Source: CAZCZU01 sp964503475 (GTDB taxonomy: Bacteria; Pseudomonadota; Zetaproteobacteria; Mariprofundales; Mariprofundaceae). From it: a stretch of DNA of 23,069 bases. The stretch is taken from the NCBI GenBank assembly GCA_964503475.1, contig CAZCZU010000040.1, positions 1-23,069 on the forward strand. The letters run 5' to 3'. This document shows positions 1 to 8,352 of the stretch, one piece after another. The position numbers and the translations under genes are program-made. The notes under the pieces were generated by a model. That model did not search any database, had not been told where the DNA came from, and saw only the letters and a program-made list of their open reading frames with translations. Position 1 is the stretch's first letter. The number at the start of each line of letters is the position of its first letter.

Positions 1-136
1 TGGTTAGAACTGTATCAGCATCGGATCAGCCCGGAATAATCAGTCGCAAGAAAGAGATTCATGGTCTAATAGGGTATGTATACGTGGCTGGAAGTATCAT
101 CGCGCACACGCTGGGGAAGGAAAGGGTATCTGCGCC

Positions 137-328
137 ATGCAACAGCTCGCTATACGGAATGTTCAGTGCCCCTACTGCGGAGAAACCATCGAGGTTTCGA
201 TTGATTGCTCTGTATCGGAGCAGGATTACATCGAGGACTGTCAGGTATGTTGCCGCCCCATCAATTTCAGCGTTACCGTCGACCCGGAGGGTGAACCCTG
301 GGTTGTTGTATCATCCGAAAACGAATAG
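137..328 (+). CDS. CPXCG-motif cysteine-rich small protein
   Basis: This encodes 63 residues. A CPYCG motif at residues 11-15 and a second pair, CQVC, at 35-38 form a four-cysteine, zinc-ribbon-like knuckle. The tail is acidic and contains EGEPW, as is usual for the CPXCG-type cysteine-rich family (Pfam PF14255, from memory). The function of that family is unknown; metal binding is inferred from the cysteine spacing. An AAGGAAAGG stretch about 10 bases before the ATG could be the ribosome binding site, slightly far away. The gene faces a minus-strand gene across 81 bases. The 136 bases before it show no recognisable gene. I am confident of the family and have no evidence for a specific role. 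Confidence 0.9.
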   Translation: MQQLAIRNVQCPYCGETIEVSIDCSVSEQDYIEDCQVCCRPINFSVTVDPEGEPWVVVSSENE

Positions 329-358
329 CGGAAACGGTAATCCCGCTTTTGGCGGCAG

Positions 359-377
359 GCACCCGGTTTCAGGGTGC
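359..377. terminator. weak hairpin between convergent genes
   Basis: GCACCC, a 7-base loop and GGGTGC form a perfect 6-bp stem between the convergent ends at 328 and 410. Neither strand has a T-run after it, so an intrinsic terminator is only a weak suggestion. Confidence 0.25.
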
Positions 378-409
378 ATGAGCCCGGAACAGCCCCGGTG
401 ATGGAGCGA

Positions 410-847
410 TTACGAAGCTGTATCAGTCTGTGAGTTTTCGGTGACAGGGGAGCGGGGCTCCTGCAGCCAGTCCATGGCCCGCTCCAGGTTAGAGAAGATT
501 TCGATATCGGATGGCGAGACAGCGCTGGCCAGTACATTCCACAGGGTGGCATTGGCAAAGCCGAGGCTGTTGTCGTACGCCATGACAATGGCAAATCTCT
601 CCGGCCAGCATTCGTGAAAATGCTCTTTCGTCAGCTCGGCAATGCGGACGATATCCTCGAACTCCAGATGACCGGCATCCGAGTCCAGATGGTTGGCCAG
701 CAGACCGCTGCATTTCGGCCAGTGCGGATGCGCGACCAGGGCCCTGGTCATCTTTTCGTGCGTGTCGACGGCGAATTTCCCGTGTGTCTCGATCATCATG
801 ACGGAGTGCTCGGGCAGCCAGGTGATAGTGAATTCAAATTCATCCAT
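410..847 (-). CDS. SpoIIAA/STAS-like small cytoplasmic protein
   Basis: This encodes 145 residues with no signal peptide or membrane segment. The layout resembles SpoIIAA/STAS-like proteins: an N-terminal beta strand, a helix with THEKMTRAL, a central EDIVRIAELT helix, an FAIVMAYDNSLGFA strand-turn, and the typical closing pattern IFSNLERAMDWL at about residues 117-128. Proteins of this type are often small regulators or unassigned. No catalytic motif is visible. The gene lies 41 bases after the BLUF-PsiE gene on the same strand and could be co-transcribed with it, which would hint at a shared signalling role (inference). The ATG at 847 has no clear Shine-Dalgarno sequence. Family assignment is by pattern only. 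Confidence 0.7.
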   Translation of the reverse strand: MDEFEFTITWLPEHSVMMIETHGKFAVDTHEKMTRALVAHPHWPKCSGLLANHLDSDAGHLEFEDIVRIAELTKEHFHECWPERFAIVMAYDNSLGFANATLWNVLASAVSPSDIEIFSNLERAMDWLQEPRSPVTENSQTDTAS

Positions 848-888
848 GTCGGCGAGGATAAGTGCCGGGTCTGAAATATTGATGAATC

Positions 889-1779
889 CTATTCATCACC
901 GATCACCTGATCCCGCTTCAGTTTGGAGAGGAAGTAGTAGCTGAAGCCGAGGGCGATGACGATGGTCGCCATGGCGAAAAACTGGATGGGCTCGATATCG
1001 GTGAACTCCAGCACGATGATCTTGCGGGCCACGGCCATCAGGGCGGTGGCCACCACCAGCCGCACGGCGATCACATGCCGGCGCACATAGAGCGAGATGT
1101 TGATGAAGATGTCGATGGCGATCAGCACGGCCAGGAAGGAGGCGAAGGTGGCGGTGATGCCGTTCACACTGAGCAGCATGCCGGGGGACTCCATCGCCGT
1201 ACGGTAGATGACCATGCCCACCTCGATGACGCCGCCAAAGACCACCACGGCCATCAGCACCGCCAGGGCCATGATGGCATAGCGCACCAGGTTGTTGAGC
1301 AGGCTCATCAGCGAGCGCTCCTCGTTGCGTGTGCTGAGCACATCGCCCGAGATCTCGGCCACATACTGCTTTTTCACATGCCGCATCAGCTCATCGATGA
1401 AGATCTGGCTGGCATGCGGGCCGGCATCCTCCTTGATATCGCCTTCCAGGTAGTAGTTGTAGCCCTCGATACCCTTCAGCTCCTCCCGGGACATCGATTT
1501 GAAGCCCATGCTCCAGTCCGGGAACTGCGGCTGATCGATGCTGCTGCGCTCGATCAGGGTGACATTGCGGTGGCGGGTATCCTTTTTGATGCGCTGGAAG
1601 GTGGCATCCACCACGGCATCCGGACCTTCGAGAATCTGGGTGAAGGTGCCTTCGTGGTAGATCAGCTGTCCGGAGATGCCGTTGCGGGTGTTGTTGCTGC
1701 GGCAGTTGGCCAGAAGCTCCAGCAGCTCCGTCTCGCTGAACGGCTTGCTGGCAATGCTGACATAGGCGATGCGGATCAT
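889..1779 (-). CDS. BLUF photoreceptor domain fused to PsiE-like membrane domain
   Basis: This encodes 296 residues from the ATG at 1779, chosen because GGAGGAGAG lies directly before it and the BLUF fold starts at MIRIAYVS. A longer TTG start at 1827 is less likely. Residues 1-93 form a BLUF domain, which senses blue light through FAD. All key residues line up with PixD: Tyr6, Asn29/Asn30, Gln48 in FTQILEG, Trp89 and Met91 in WSMGF. A soluble linker spans about 94-165. Residues 167-290 contain four hydrophobic helices resembling the PsiE (phosphate-starvation-inducible) family, with RRHVIAVRLVVATALMAVARK between helices. The likely role is light-controlled behaviour of a membrane module; the output is unknown. 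It sits between a cardiolipin synthase gene and a STAS-like gene. Confidence 0.88.
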   Translation of the reverse strand: MIRIAYVSIASKPFSETELLELLANCRSNNTRNGISGQLIYHEGTFTQILEGPDAVVDATFQRIKKDTRHRNVTLIERSSIDQPQFPDWSMGFKSMSREELKGIEGYNYYLEGDIKEDAGPHASQIFIDELMRHVKKQYVAEISGDVLSTRNEERSLMSLLNNLVRYAIMALAVLMAVVVFGGVIEVGMVIYRTAMESPGMLLSVNGITATFASFLAVLIAIDIFINISLYVRRHVIAVRLVVATALMAVARKIIVLEFTDIEPIQFFAMATIVIALGFSYYFLSKLKRDQVIGDE

Positions 1780-1788
1780 CTCTCCTCC
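1780..1788 (-). promoter_or_regulatory. ribosome binding site deciding the BLUF-PsiE start
   Basis: Read on the minus strand, GGAGGAGAG abuts the ATG at 1779. It supports that start over the TTG 48 bases upstream, which has no such site. Confidence 0.6.
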
Positions 1789-1839
1789 AACAGCCGTCCC
1801 GGACGAAGCCGAAGGCTCTATGACCAATCTAGCAGAGAT

Positions 1840-3018
1840 TCAGGGGCGCGGGTTGAAGATGGTATCCTTGAAGCGCTTGCCCTTTTGCAGCTCGCGATAC
1901 AGGCCGAAACGCTCGATGAGCAGGTCCATATAGCCGAACGTCCATTCGCTGAGGCGATAGGCCAGCGGACGCTTGAGCCAGGCTTCCAGGGTGATCTCGT
2001 GCGAGTGGGCGAAGGATTCGTGGAAGAAGGCCTCCACCTCGTCGCATAGCCCGGCATCGCTGCTCTCCAGGTTGGCCTCCAGGTTCCAGCGCAGGCCCCA
2101 GCGATCCATGTTGCAGGAGCCGATCGAGCACCAGTCATCGGCCAGATAGGCCTTGGCGTGCATGAAGGCCGGGTGGTATTCGTAGATGCGGATGCCGTGG
2201 CGCAGCAGGTTGTGGTAGTAGCGGCGGCCGGCATGGTAGACGGCCGGGTGATCGTTGATCGGGCCCGGCAGCAGCAGGCGCACATCGACGCCACGCCGCC
2301 TGGCGGCCCGCATGGCCCGCATCAGGGTGCGCGAGGGGAGGAAGTAGGCCGTGCCCAGCCAGGCGCGCTCCGAGGCGCTGCGGATACGGCGCAGCAGCTC
2401 CTTCTTGGGGAATTTCTTCAGGCCGCGCATGCTGGGGGAGAGGCGGCCGCTCTGGGTGCCGCTTGCCTCATCGGCCGGCTCGGGCAGCTCGATCTCGCCG
2501 CCCCAGTTCAGCCAGGTGCGCTCGAACTGGGCCTGCCAGTCGGCCACCACCGGCCCCTCCATTTTCAGCATCACATCGTACCAGGGGAGGGTGACGCTCT
2601 TTTCGCCGTAATCGTCGGTGATGCCGGCCCCGCCCGTGAAGGCCTGCCTGCCGTCGATGAGCAGCAGCTTGCGATGGTTGCGCGGCAGGCCGCGGAAGAC
2701 GTGGCTCAAAAAGGCGGGGTTGTAGAAGATCAGGGCGACGCCGGCATCGACCAGCCGCTGCCGGTCGGCGGCGGAGAGGGCGCGGGCGCCGAAGTGATCG
2801 AGCAGCATGAAGACTTTCGCTCCACGCCCGGCAGCGGCGATGAAGGCATCGATAAAGTGGTCGGCAACGTCGCCAGAGATGACCAGGTACTGCTCGAACA
2901 GCACGTAATCGCGGGCATGGTGGATGGCCAGTTCCATGGCCGGCAGGAACGCCTCCGCCCCGGGCAGCAGCTCGAAGCTATTGCCGTCGCGTTCGGGGTA
3001 GGGGTTTCGCACAGCCAT
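1840..3018 (-). CDS. clsB: cardiolipin synthase B-type phospholipase D family protein
   Basis: This encodes 392 residues, close to the usual length for ClsB. Two complete HKD motifs are present: His115-x-Lys117-x4-Asp122 in NHRKLLLIDG, and His287-x-Lys289-x4-Asp294 in MHAKAYLAD, followed by GSCNMDRWGLRWNLEANL. There is no long N-terminal transmembrane pair, which matches ClsB rather than ClsA. Members transfer phosphatidyl groups between phospholipids to make cardiolipin at the inner membrane. The ATG at 3018 has a poor ribosome binding site but is the first plausible start. It lies 78 bases after the membrane CxxC protein and 60 bases before the BLUF gene. The PLD-superfamily call is firm; the exact lipid substrate is inferred. 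Confidence 0.9.
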   Translation of the reverse strand: MAVRNPYPERDGNSFELLPGAEAFLPAMELAIHHARDYVLFEQYLVISGDVADHFIDAFIAAAGRGAKVFMLLDHFGARALSAADRQRLVDAGVALIFYNPAFLSHVFRGLPRNHRKLLLIDGRQAFTGGAGITDDYGEKSVTLPWYDVMLKMEGPVVADWQAQFERTWLNWGGEIELPEPADEASGTQSGRLSPSMRGLKKFPKKELLRRIRSASERAWLGTAYFLPSRTLMRAMRAARRRGVDVRLLLPGPINDHPAVYHAGRRYYHNLLRHGIRIYEYHPAFMHAKAYLADDWCSIGSCNMDRWGLRWNLEANLESSDAGLCDEVEAFFHESFAHSHEITLEAWLKRPLAYRLSEWTFGYMDLLIERFGLYRELQKGKRFKDTIFNPRP

Positions 3019-3096
3019 AACAGGATTTTATGCTATTTGTCGTGTTTTTCCGAATTGCGGCAGCGCACAGCCTCGCCGAAGCGGCAGTTTGCAGGA

Positions 3097-3624
3097 CTAG
3101 GCTTGTTTGTCGGGGCGAATGCCATACAGGGACTCGGCGCAGGCGGGGCAGATACCGTGGCTGAACTCGGCCTCGGAGTGATCGCGGATATAGGCCTCCA
3201 TCTGCTGCCAGTCACCATCGTCGTCCCGAATCTTCTTGCATGAGGCGCAGATGGGCAGCAGGCCGCTCAGTACATTGAGCTCGGTCTCGATCTCCTTTTT
3301 CTCCTCCTGAATGGCAATACGTTGGGAGCCGAGGATGGCAGTTGCCCAGATGGCAAGCAGGGCCAGCAGACGGTTGGTCATGACTTTCCACAGTTCGCCG
3401 CCCGCCGGCGAGGTGTAGAGGCCGGCAAGAGTGAGGATGCTGCAGCCGATGGCGGTGTAGATGGGCAGATGCCTGTCGTGTGACCAAAGCGAGATCAGTA
3501 CGACGATAATATAGGGTACGCCACCTGCCACGCCCAGTGGTATCACTGTATCCATGAGTAGCACAAGTAATGACAGGCTGATGCAGATGGCAATGAGTTT
3601 CTGATTGGAAATGTTGCTCAGCAT
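3097..3624 (-). CDS. four-helix membrane protein with CxxC...CxxC C-terminal domain
   Basis: This encodes 175 residues. Three or four hydrophobic helices lie at about 8-28, 33-48, 55-72 and 83-100. A short coiled segment rich in Glu/Lys (106-116) follows. The tail reads LPICASCKKIRDDDGDWQQM...FSHGICPACAESLYG, with cysteines 126, 129, 159 and 162. This tail is familiar as a C-terminal extension of PAS-, GAF- and receiver-domain signalling proteins, where it is probably a zinc- or redox-type knuckle. No kinase, cyclase or phosphatase domain is present here. A GGAG sits just before the ATG. The gene starts 29 bases after malQ, so it may be read through from the glycogen operon. Function is unknown; a membrane-bound sensor is an inference. 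Confidence 0.8.
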   Translation of the reverse strand: MLSNISNQKLIAICISLSLLVLLMDTVIPLGVAGGVPYIIVVLISLWSHDRHLPIYTAIGCSILTLAGLYTSPAGGELWKVMTNRLLALLAIWATAILGSQRIAIQEEKKEIETELNVLSGLLPICASCKKIRDDDGDWQQMEAYIRDHSEAEFSHGICPACAESLYGIRPDKQA

Positions 3625-3653
3625 AGGCTCCGTTGCCTGGCAGGCAGCACTGG

Positions 3654-5126
3654 TCAGCGGCCGAAGAGGCGGTTCAGCTCTGCAATGTGTTGCCAGCCTT
3701 CCTGATGCATGGCCTCGGCCGGCATGCGCCAGCCCCAGTTGTCTTCCAGGGTGCTGGGGGTGTTGAAGCGCGCCTCGGCCCCCAGTTCCAGCACATCCTG
3801 CACCGGAATCACGGCCAGCTCCGCCACCGATTCCAGCGCCATACGGATCAGAAGCCAGGGCATCGCCTCATCCGAGCCGGAATAGCTGTGCAGATGGGCG
3901 CGTACATGCTCCGGAGCACTCGTATACCAGCCGAGCGTGGTGTCGTTGTCGTGGGTGCCGGTGTAGGTGACGCTGGATAGCTCGTGGTTGTGCGGCAGGT
4001 AGGGGTTCTTGGCATCGCCGCCGAAGGCGAACTGCAGGATATTCATACCGGGCAGGCCGAAGTGATGGCGCAGGGCATGCACCTCCGGTGTGATCAGGCC
4101 CAGATCCTCCGCCACGACAGGCAACTCGCCCAGTTCGTCGCGGATGGCCTGTAAAAGCTCCGCTCCCGGGGCCGGGCGCCACTCGCCCTCGCGCCCGTCC
4201 TCGCGCTCGCCGGGGATGGCCCAGTAGGCCTCCAGGCCCCGGAAATGGTCGATGCGCATCAGGTGCATGCGCTCCATCTGGGTGCGTACCCGATCGATCC
4301 ACCATTTGAAGCCGTGCGCCTCCAGCACATCCCAGCGGTAGAGGGGATTGCCCCAGCGCTGGCCGCTCTCCGAGAAGTAGTCGGGCGGCACGCCGGCCAC
4401 CTCGTCGCAAAGGCCGCGCTCGTTGACGGTGAAGTAGTGGCGGGCACTCCACACATCGGCGGAATCGTGTGCCACGTAGATCGGCAGATCGCCAAAGAGG
4501 CGTACCCCACGTGCCTCGGCATGCGCCTTCAGCGCCTGCCACTGGTGGTCGAAGATGAACTGTTCGAACAGCACCTGGCGGATACGCATGGCATGCTGCT
4601 CGCGTGCCTGCTCCAGCGCATGCGGCTCGCGGTCGCGAAGAGCGGCCGGCCATTGCCACCAGGGTTCGTCGTGCCGGGCCTGCTTGATGGCTGTGAAGAG
4701 GGCAAAATCGTCCAGCCATTCGGCGTGCGCGGCCTGAAAGTACTGGAAGGCACTGCGCAGCCCTTCATCGGAGGCCAGGGCATCGTGGAAGGCCGTGGCC
4801 GCCTCGGTGCGCAGCTCCGCCTCCGATTCGCTGTTGCCGATGCATGTGGCCAGCCGTCCTTCGGCCAGCCAGCCGCTCTCCACCAGCTGGCGCAGATCAA
4901 TCAGATCGGGATTGCCGGCCGCCGAGGAGAGTGCTTCGTAGGGGGAGCCGTGGCCGTGGGTCGGCCCCAGCGGCAGGAACTGCCACACCGTGAAACCGGC
5001 CTCGGCGATCAGATCGATAAAGGCCGTGGCCTCGGGGCCGATGACGCCGGTCGTTTGCGGACCGGGCAGGGAGGTGATGTGCAGCAGGGCGCCGGCACGA
5101 CGGCGGTCGCTCCACGCCAGGCTCAC
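3654..5126 (-). CDS. malQ: 4-alpha-glucanotransferase (amylomaltase, GH77)
   Basis: This encodes 490 residues from a GTG start, normal for short bacterial amylomaltases. It moves alpha-1,4-glucan segments between chains or to glucose, in the cytoplasm. Visible GH77 features are WQFLPLGPTHGHGSPYE near 48-64, GDLPIYVAHDSADVW (212-226), VAGVPPDYFSESGQRWGNPL (244-262), the nucleophile Asp293 in RIDHFRG, the acid/base Glu340 in VVAEDLG, and the Asp of THDNDT near 393. The gene overlaps the upstream GH57 gene by four bases (GTGA), so translation is probably coupled. In this setting it remodels maltooligosaccharides made or released during glycogen turnover. Confidence 0.96.
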   Translation of the reverse strand: MSLAWSDRRRAGALLHITSLPGPQTTGVIGPEATAFIDLIAEAGFTVWQFLPLGPTHGHGSPYEALSSAAGNPDLIDLRQLVESGWLAEGRLATCIGNSESEAELRTEAATAFHDALASDEGLRSAFQYFQAAHAEWLDDFALFTAIKQARHDEPWWQWPAALRDREPHALEQAREQHAMRIRQVLFEQFIFDHQWQALKAHAEARGVRLFGDLPIYVAHDSADVWSARHYFTVNERGLCDEVAGVPPDYFSESGQRWGNPLYRWDVLEAHGFKWWIDRVRTQMERMHLMRIDHFRGLEAYWAIPGEREDGREGEWRPAPGAELLQAIRDELGELPVVAEDLGLITPEVHALRHHFGLPGMNILQFAFGGDAKNPYLPHNHELSSVTYTGTHDNDTTLGWYTSAPEHVRAHLHSYSGSDEAMPWLLIRMALESVAELAVIPVQDVLELGAEARFNTPSTLEDNWGWRMPAEAMHQEGWQHIAELNRLFGR

Positions 5127-6814
5127 TTATCACTTCCCCCGCGCCGCATGGTGCCGCCACCCTCGGCGGTGCCGCCGCCCCTGGCGATCGGCGTGTCGAG
5201 CGAGGCGGGAACGGTTGCCCCGATCAGCAGGTAGAGCTTGCGCAGGTGCTGGCGGTAGAGCTGGTCGAAATCGCGTACGGCATCGGACGGATTGTAGTCG
5301 CCGAACCACCAGCACCAGTCCGAACCTTCGCAGATGCGCAACTGCTCGGCCGCCGCGGCCTGCTGTTCGGGTGAAAGGGTGCCCCATACGCTATCGAGCG
5401 CCTTTTTGGCTTCGATCAGGAGCTCCCAGCCGCGTGTCTTGGCCTCGTCGCCGATCCAGGTGGAGAAGTTGCCGTAGACCCATGAACCGGGCACCAGCTT
5501 CGGCAGCTGTTCCTTCGCCGGATGGGCCTGCAGGTAATCGCTGAAGGTGGTCAGTTCGTAATCGGGATGCTCGACGAGTGCCTGGTAGAGCCCGGTCAGG
5601 AAGGGGAGGCCGTTCTCGTGGTAGTGCTCCCAGGCATTCTCGCCATCCATGATGATCGAGACCAGCGGTGCCTCCATGCCCTGGGTGCGGTGGTGGATGC
5701 CGGCCAGTTCGTGCATGAAGTTGTGGATCGCATCCTGGGTATCCCAGCGCGAATATTCGAAGCCGATCAGGTCGGAGAGGCGATCGTCGCGGAAGAAGCA
5801 GACGATCGCCTTCTCCTCCTTGCCGATCCGCCACGGGTGATAGAGATCGTGCCCCTGATGCTCGCGCAGGTTGTGCCCCAGCGAGTGGTGCAGCACCCCT
5901 TCGCCGGTGGCGCACCAGCAGAAGCCGGCCTCGCTCAGCAGCGCCAGCGTCTCTTCCGAGACACTGCCCTCGGCCGGCCAGCAGCCGGCCGGAATCTCGC
6001 CGAAAGTCTCTTTATGGCTGTCGATGGCCATGCGGATGTGTTCGCGGGCTCTCTCCTCGCCGCCGGGGTAGGGGGCATTGGGGATCAGGGCATCGGGTAC
6101 GGTCGCGCGCGCGGTATCGAAATCGAGCATCAGCGGCATGATCGGATGGGCGTACGGGGTGGTGGTCAGCTCGATGCGGCCGCTCTCGGCCAGCTTGCGG
6201 TGGCGTTCCGGGATATCGGTGAGCAGGGCGGCGATCAGGGTGAGCAGGTCGCGCCGGTCCTGGTAACTGAAGTCGCACTCCTTCTCGATCAGGCGGCGGG
6301 CGACGAAGTTGCTGGCACGCACCGTCTCGCCCAGCCAGCCCAGGTGATACCAGGTGATCAGGTCGGTGAAGTAGTGGCCGCCGAGATACCCTTCCGCCTC
6401 GTGGGTGCGGGCATGCTCGGCCAGGTTCCACAGGCGGCTGTAGGCCGGGTAGCGGTGCAGGTTGCGCTCGTGGTTGAGGCGGAAACAGGTGTCGAGCAGG
6501 TAGTTGCGCTCCGCCTCGCTGTAGTGGCCATCCTCGCGTGCCAGGGCGATGAGCAGCGGATCGGGCAGCTCGTGCTGGCTACCGTCGAGATAGGCGCGCA
6601 GCCGGGCGGCATAATCGCCGATCTGGGCCGTCAGCGACGGCACGTAGTTGATCACCGCACGCGCTTCCGGCATCTGCTCCAGGATCACGGCCATGTCGGT
6701 GTAATCCTTGATGGCATGCAGGTAGACCCACGGCAGGTGATAGCGGCCGCTGTCCGCCTCCCGGTAGAAGGGCTGATGCATATGCCAGTAGAAGATGACG
6801 GAGAGCTTGCTCAT
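5123..6814 (-). CDS. GH57 glycoside hydrolase (alpha-amylase/glucanotransferase type)
   Basis: This encodes 563 residues with no signal peptide, so it is probably cytoplasmic. GH57 conserved regions appear in order: HMHQPF at 11-16, ELTTTPYAHPIMPL at 215-228, WPAEGSVSEE with the nucleophile Glu282, IIMDGENAW with the acid/base Asp390, and a later NFSTWIGD segment. The C-terminal tail is short and low in complexity, with glycine-rich TAEGGGTMRRGG. GH57 enzymes of this group act on alpha-glucans (amylase, 4-alpha-glucanotransferase or branching activities); the exact reaction cannot be read from the sequence. It sits between glgC and malQ in a tight operon, which supports a role in glycogen or maltodextrin handling. 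Confidence 0.92.
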   Translation of the reverse strand: MSKLSVIFYWHMHQPFYREADSGRYHLPWVYLHAIKDYTDMAVILEQMPEARAVINYVPSLTAQIGDYAARLRAYLDGSQHELPDPLLIALAREDGHYSEAERNYLLDTCFRLNHERNLHRYPAYSRLWNLAEHARTHEAEGYLGGHYFTDLITWYHLGWLGETVRASNFVARRLIEKECDFSYQDRRDLLTLIAALLTDIPERHRKLAESGRIELTTTPYAHPIMPLMLDFDTARATVPDALIPNAPYPGGEERAREHIRMAIDSHKETFGEIPAGCWPAEGSVSEETLALLSEAGFCWCATGEGVLHHSLGHNLREHQGHDLYHPWRIGKEEKAIVCFFRDDRLSDLIGFEYSRWDTQDAIHNFMHELAGIHHRTQGMEAPLVSIIMDGENAWEHYHENGLPFLTGLYQALVEHPDYELTTFSDYLQAHPAKEQLPKLVPGSWVYGNFSTWIGDEAKTRGWELLIEAKKALDSVWGTLSPEQQAAAAEQLRICEGSDWCWWFGDYNPSDAVRDFDQLYRQHLRKLYLLIGATVPASLDTPIARGGGTAEGGGTMRRGGSDK

Positions 6815-6838
6815 GGGTGATACGTTTATCCTGTGGGG

Positions 6839-8107
6839 TCAGACATGGTGAATATTGTGCTGCCCCAGCATGTCCGGGGTCACCAGCACGATGCCATTCT
6901 CGCTGACATAGAAGCGTTTGGCATCCTCTTTCGCATCCTCGCCGATCACCGTGCCTTCGGGGATGGTGGCGCCCTTGTCGATGACGCAGCGGCGGATACG
7001 GCAGTTGCGCTGGATTTCCACATCCGGCAGCACCACGGAATCCTCCACCACCGAGAAGGAGTGGACGCGCACATTGGAGAAGAGCACCGAGTGGCGCACG
7101 GTCGAGCCGGTGATCAGGCAGCCGCCGGAGATAAGGGAATCGACGGCCATGCCGCGCCGGTCATCGTCGTCGAAGGCGAACTTGGCCGGCGGCAACTGCT
7201 CCTGGTAGGTCCAGATCGGCCAGTCCTGGTCGTAGAGATCGAGCTCCGGCTCGATGTTGGCCAGATCAATGTTGGCCTCCCAGTAGGCATCGATGGTGCC
7301 GACATCGCGCCAGTAGCCGGGGGCACCGGTGTTGGCATGGGTGAAACGGAAGGCGAAGACTTCCGAATCGTTGATCGCATCGGGGATGATGTCCTTGCCA
7401 AAATCGTGCGATGAGCCGATCGAATCGTGATCGCCGAGCAGGCGGTCGCGCAGGTAGGCGGTTGAAAAGACGTAGATGCCCATCGAGGCGAGGGCCTTGT
7501 CCGGGTTGTCCTGCATCGGGTGCGGATGGGCCGGCTTCTCGGTGAATTCGGTAACACGGCTTTCGTCGTCGATGCTCATGACCCCGAACGCGGTCGCCTC
7601 TTGCAGGGGCACGGCAATGCAACCGACCGTGATATCGGCCCCCTTGGCGACGTGGGCGGCGATCATCTTGCCGTAGTCCATCTTGTAGATGTGGTCGCCG
7701 GCCAGCACCAGGATGTGGTCCGGCTCGTAGTGGCGGATGATGTCGAGGTTCTGGTAGACGGCGTCAGCCGTGCCCTGGTACCACCCCTCGCCAAGCCGCT
7801 GCTGGGCCGGAAGCACCTCCATGAACTCGCCGAACTGGCCGGCCAGGAAGCTCCAGCCGCGTTGCAGGTGGCGCTGCAGCGAGTGCGATTTGTACTGGGT
7901 GAGCACCGAGATGCGGCGGATGCCGGAGTTGATGCAGTTGGACATCGGGAAATCGATAATGCGGAACTTGCCGCCGAACGGGACGGCCGGTTTGGCGCGC
8001 CAGTCGGTGAGTGCCTTCAGCCTTGAGCCGCGTCCTCCGGCCAGAATCAGGGCAACGGTATTGGCCGTCAAACGGCTGATGTTGCGTTCCATCTGTATGC
8101 CGGGCAT
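6839..8107 (-). CDS. glgC: glucose-1-phosphate adenylyltransferase (ADP-glucose synthase)
   Basis: This encodes 422 residues, close to E. coli GlgC. It makes ADP-glucose from ATP and glucose-1-phosphate, the committed step of bacterial glycogen synthesis. Seen in order: the nucleotide loop LILAGGRGSRLKALT (20-34), FRIIDFPMSNCINSG, GWYQGTADAV (about 108-117), the catalytic Asp138 in AGDHIYKMDY, the glucose-1-phosphate lysine 191 in FTEKP, and a C-terminal left-handed beta-helix of hexapeptide-like repeats from about residue 300. AGGAGGGG lies just before the ATG at 8107; an internal Met6 is an alternative. It is the first gene of the minus-strand glycogen operon and is transcribed away from pgm. 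Confidence 0.97.
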   Translation of the reverse strand: MPGIQMERNISRLTANTVALILAGGRGSRLKALTDWRAKPAVPFGGKFRIIDFPMSNCINSGIRRISVLTQYKSHSLQRHLQRGWSFLAGQFGEFMEVLPAQQRLGEGWYQGTADAVYQNLDIIRHYEPDHILVLAGDHIYKMDYGKMIAAHVAKGADITVGCIAVPLQEATAFGVMSIDDESRVTEFTEKPAHPHPMQDNPDKALASMGIYVFSTAYLRDRLLGDHDSIGSSHDFGKDIIPDAINDSEVFAFRFTHANTGAPGYWRDVGTIDAYWEANIDLANIEPELDLYDQDWPIWTYQEQLPPAKFAFDDDDRRGMAVDSLISGGCLITGSTVRHSVLFSNVRVHSFSVVEDSVVLPDVEIQRNCRIRRCVIDKGATIPEGTVIGEDAKEDAKRFYVSENGIVLVTPDMLGQHNIHHV

Positions 8108-8352
8108 AACCCCTCCTGGATCAATTGTATGACTGTTCCGAGCTTAGCATTCGCATGCAGGCTTTGCCATGACATAAGCGGTGCATGCTCTACCCCTCGG
8201 TTGCAGCATACTGCGCATTGTTTGTCTGCGTATGACATACAAACATCGCATTTTCAGTCATAATAGAGAGAGTGTTGATCGGGCGCCGTTGCGTGCCCTG
8301 GATAACACGCTGCGGAGTGCAATACCCCATGCTTCAGGAAGGGAGGGATCCC
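8108..8352. promoter_or_regulatory. divergent regulatory region between glgC and pgm
   Basis: This 245-base spacer must carry the promoters of the two divergent glycogen transcripts. It is more AT-rich than its flanks near 8218-8265. A perfect 5-1-5 palindrome, GTATGACATAC, lies at 8230-8240, and a CATAAT box at 8259-8264 could be a plus-strand -10 element. No convincing -35 partner with normal spacing is visible, so exact promoters are not called. No conserved coding signal is seen in the spacer. Confidence 0.45.
8341..8347 (+). promoter_or_regulatory. ribosome binding site deciding the pgm start
   Basis: GGGAGGG ends 5 bases before the ATG at 8353. It supports that start over the in-frame GTG at 8272 and ATG at 8329, and the resulting protein begins where PGM1-family homology begins. 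Confidence 0.7.

Noticed and set aside
84..401. Plus-strand 105-codon frame overlapping the CPXCG gene
   Set aside because: The CPXCG frame has clear family motifs; this one has low-complexity Arg/Pro/Ser content and no recognisable motif.
1075..2049. Long plus-strand frames opposite the BLUF, cardiolipin synthase and GH57 genes
   Set aside because: They are antisense frames in GC-rich coding DNA, rich in His, Gln, Gly and Ala, while the opposite strand carries intact conserved domains.
6836..6843. GGGGTCAG, the same first bases as the transposase-element ends, at the glgC stop
   Set aside because: Only the first 8 or so bases agree, there is no partner repeat or transposase remnant nearby, and an 8-base match can occur by chance.
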